This document shows, in pieces, positions 13,381 through 15,924 of a stretch of 15,924 nt of DNA. Position numbers and translations under genes: made by a program. This DNA comes from 1-14-0-20-39-34 sp043800545 (lineage in GTDB: Bacteria > Patescibacteriota > Patescibacteriia > Magasanikbacterales > UBA922), in NCBI GenBank assembly GCA_043800545.1, contig JAZDMW010000008.1, positions 1-15,924 of the forward strand, written 5' to 3'. Position 1 is the stretch's first letter. Each line of letters begins with the position of its first letter. The notes below the pieces were generated by a model. It did not search any database. It was given only the letters and a program-made list of their open reading frames with translations, and was not told where the DNA came from.

Positions 13381-14100
13381 ATGAAGTTTGTTCTTTTCAC
13401 GTCCCTGTTCTTCGGGATGCTGATGCTTGGGTGCGAAGGGGAGTGCACTGTCAACAGTGACTGCCCCACGGGATCCTTGTGCTCGGGAGGGTACTGCGTC
13501 CCGAGCTGTAAGGTAGACAAGGATTGTCCTCCCGGCAACATCTGTCGTGGAGGTATGTGTAAGTCGGCGACCGACGCCGGCTCCATGCCCCCTCCGGACG
13601 TGGATGCTGGGACCCCTCAGAAGCTCTGCGTCAATCAGGCGAACAGGTTGTCTGATGTGAACGCTCGCTTCGATGAGTTCCTCTGGTTCACAATCGAAAT
13701 GGCGTACGCAACCAAGCCTCATGTGCAGTGCAAGCTGACTGTCTCGGCTGGTAATCTTGCTCCTGTGGTTTACATCTATCCTGGTATGCAGGACATCAAT
13801 GGCCGCGTCTCGAGTTGCGCGGGGCCTGAGTATGTCCTGATGTTCAACCACATCACCGGGGATTTGAACCAGGTCACGATCAGTGAAAATGGTTCGAGTC
13901 CCTTTGGCCTTCCGATTGGTACGGAGATTCTCCGTCTCCATGATCTGAAATCTCCAATGAACGCTGGTTTCATTTTGTATGGTGAACCCAACATTGACTT
14001 CACCAGCACCACCTACGCGCTCGGTGGTGAGATTCTGACTGCCGCCTTTGAAAACTTCGACGAATGGTGGACGTCGACCTTTGCCTACGAGTGCTATTGA
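13381..14100 (+). CDS. Cys-rich lipoprotein (GC-rich island 2)
   Basis: A 239-aa lipoprotein with a classic signal peptide and lipobox LMLGC ending at Cys18. The ATG at 13381 is chosen over 13300 because it puts the signal peptide at the N-terminus, follows an SD (13367-13374) and lies after the leader hairpins. The mature part opens with a Cys-rich module (C-x-V-x-SDCPTGSLCSGGYC, then VPSCKVDKDCPPGNICRGGMC), the small disulfide motif common in secreted myxobacterial proteins. An Asp/Pro-rich linker follows, then a ~150-residue domain of unknown kind with four further Cys. GC is about 62% in a sampled line. It ends in TGA overlapping the next ATG, so the pair is coupled. Surface adhesion or binding is plausible but not shown. 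Confidence 0.78.
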   Translation: MKFVLFTSLFFGMLMLGCEGECTVNSDCPTGSLCSGGYCVPSCKVDKDCPPGNICRGGMCKSATDAGSMPPPDVDAGTPQKLCVNQANRLSDVNARFDEFLWFTIEMAYATKPHVQCKLTVSAGNLAPVVYIYPGMQDINGRVSSCAGPEYVLMFNHITGDLNQVTISENGSSPFGLPIGTEILRLHDLKSPMNAGFILYGEPNIDFTSTTYALGGEILTAAFENFDEWWTSTFAYECY

Positions 14101-14468
14101 TGGTACTTGGTCGAGTGGTATTGCTCTTGTCGATTTGTCTCACAGCCTGCATTGATGAGGGTGAGAGACTTCGCTTTGAGCAGGACCCTGACGACGGAGA
14201 AGAATACGTCGAAGCACTTGCCCACGAGTGCACGACACATGAAGACTGCCCTGAGGAGAAACCTTTTTGTGCAGTGATGTACTCAGAGGATATGATTGCA
14301 CAAAACGTTTGCATCCTGTGTGGCGGAATAGACGAGGTCGTTTGTGGACCAGGGATGGTCTGCGAATGGCCTGCAGATTCTTGCCAACCGGACCGCGATG
14401 GAGATGGATTTTCCGATCGTGAGGACGAATGTCCAAACGAACCCAATTCCATCGGAGGTTGTCCCTAA
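14100..14468 (+). CDS. Small Cys-rich lipoprotein with a calcium-type DxDGDG repeat (island 2)
   Basis: A 122-aa lipoprotein. The ATG at 14100 overlaps the previous TGA (TGATG), and from it a signal peptide runs to lipobox LTAC, Cys17. An in-frame ATG at 14064 lies inside the upstream gene and would bury the signal peptide. The mature part has a CTTHEDCPEEKPFC module like that of its neighbour, further Cys pairs (CILC, CGPGMVC), and ends in DRDGDGFSDREDECPNEPNS, a thrombospondin type-3-like calcium-binding repeat usual in outer-surface proteins of Myxococcota and relatives. No separate SD, so it depends on coupling. GC-rich but drifting toward AT at its end. Exact role unknown. Confidence 0.75.
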   Translation: MVLGRVVLLLSICLTACIDEGERLRFEQDPDDGEEYVEALAHECTTHEDCPEEKPFCAVMYSEDMIAQNVCILCGGIDEVVCGPGMVCEWPADSCQPDRDGDGFSDREDECPNEPNSIGGCP

Positions 14469-14505
14469 ATCCCACCAAGAAAAATCCCACCTTTTTTTCT
14501 AAGAT

Positions 14506-14535
14506 GCCCAGTGTTCTGCTGGGCTTTTTCTTTTT
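14506..14535 (+). terminator. Terminator of island 2
   Basis: Stem GCCCAG (14506-14511) with CTGGGC (14519-14524), a 7-nt loop and a T-rich tail. The sequence is AT-rich again from here. Confidence 0.85.
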
Positions 14536-14577
14536 TAAATTTTGTTTCCTTGTATTCATTTTTTCTGTATAGAAAAC

Positions 14578-14635
14578 TTATCCACACATATCCACAGTTG
14601 TACTTGTTGACATATATAATAAATGTGTATATAAT
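14578..14635 (+). promoter_or_regulatory. rRNA promoter with tandem DnaA boxes
   Basis: A perfect consensus promoter: TTGACA (14607-14612), a 17-bp spacer and TATAAT (14630-14635). Upstream lie a perfect DnaA box TTATCCACA (14578-14586) and a second with one mismatch, ATATCCACA (14588-14596). Start near 14642. Confidence 0.9.
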
Positions 14636-14641
14636 ACCCAC

Positions 14642-14975
14642 ACATTCAGAGAAGGAACATCACAACATATCTTTTTCTAAGTCCATGCTTTAGGAAACTA
14701 GAAAATAACAAAGAGTAACTCAATGGCTTCTGGAACACATGTTCAAGATGCCTGCAGGTTTCTCTTTTTTCTTTACTGAAAATTGAGAACAATTGTCCTT
14801 TACAATTTCACAAACAATACAACAACTATTGTAGATAAATTGGTAAGGTTTGCACATTTGGGGATTGTCTTTGACAATACAAATGTGACAAAAACCAGAA
14901 ACGTTTATTTCCTTAAATAACTCTATAAATGAATCAAAAACTTTGACGTGATGTCAGAGATTACAAACTTCAATT
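14642..14975 (+). other. rRNA leader
   Basis: About 335 nt without a gene. The clearest structure is a nested hairpin: CACATTTG/CAAATGTG (14853-14860/14880-14887) enclosing ATTGTC/GACAAT (14864-14869/14873-14878). Other stretches are AC- and T-rich. I see no certain boxA. Part of it should pair with sequence beyond 16S for RNase III processing, outside the window. Confidence 0.6.

Positions 14976-15924
<949 letters not shown>

Noticed and set aside
13276..13941. A 221-codon open frame on the minus strand opposite island 2
   Set aside because: Low stop density from high GC explains it. The plus-strand genes have signal peptides, lipoboxes, SD and coupling, while the antisense product looks like no protein family.
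14578..14596. Replication origin, because of the DnaA boxes
   Set aside because: Only two adjacent boxes, directly attached to a consensus rRNA promoter, with no dnaA, dnaN or AT-rich unwinding region nearby.

Overview
The window most likely comes from a Candidate Phyla Radiation (Patescibacteria) genome with an AT-rich background and the standard genetic code. The main evidence is the 5' half of a 16S rRNA at the right end. It is bacterial throughout but departs from universal positions: U505-A526 replaces the usual G-C pair of the 530-loop pseudoknot, and A sits at position 921 in the 926R primer site. Supporting signs are AT-rich genes with almost no Shine-Dalgarno (SD) sequences, promoters of the form TTGACA-N17-TATAAT, short transcription units closed by strong hairpin terminators, and full-length fusA and uvrD frames with no internal TGA. 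I cannot name the class safely. A lineage near Peregrinibacteria/Gracilibacteria is a guess.

Layout, left to right. uvrD-type helicase (129-2198) and ndk (2269-2772). A 66-aa acidic Cys-rich peptide (2886-3086) with its own strong promoter and terminator. A hairpin-rich stretch without a recognisable gene (3140-3450), then a ~170-nt transcript that folds like 6S RNA (3533-3703). tRNA-Pro(GGG) and tRNA-Thr(CGU) flank two tandem bPH2 membrane proteins; a 23-nt copy of the tRNA-Pro 3' end sits just before tRNA-Thr, which looks like an integration footprint. GC-rich island 1 on the minus strand (about 5256-6250) holds a coiled-coil membrane protein and a lipoprotein. rpmB (minus, 57 aa) follows, then an M50 site-2 protease. 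The str operon rpsL-rpsG-fusA has a long nested-stem leader. A second operon holds a SpoT-like HD hydrolase, a SAM methyltransferase and trmD. GC-rich island 2 (about 13285-14470) holds two Cys-rich lipoproteins. Last comes the rRNA promoter, a ~335-nt leader and the 16S gene, cut by the window edge.

Most of the window is translation and tRNA housekeeping: S12, S7, EF-G, L28, TrmD, the 16S rRNA and two tRNAs. The tRNA-Pro here carries G37, the base TrmD methylates. The unusual part is the contrast between this background and the two GC-rich lipoprotein units. Each unit starts from a host-style AT-rich promoter and ends at a terminator, yet inside it has about 58-62% GC in sampled lines, strong SD sequences on three of four genes, and the only TGA stops in the window. 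Recent transfer from a GC-rich bacterium, perhaps myxobacterial-like for island 2, is the simplest reading; a chimeric assembly must be excluded.

A second thread is promoter sharing. The rRNA, 6S-like and Cys-rich peptide promoters all have DnaA-box-like sequence just upstream of -35 and share 11-nt blocks with one another.
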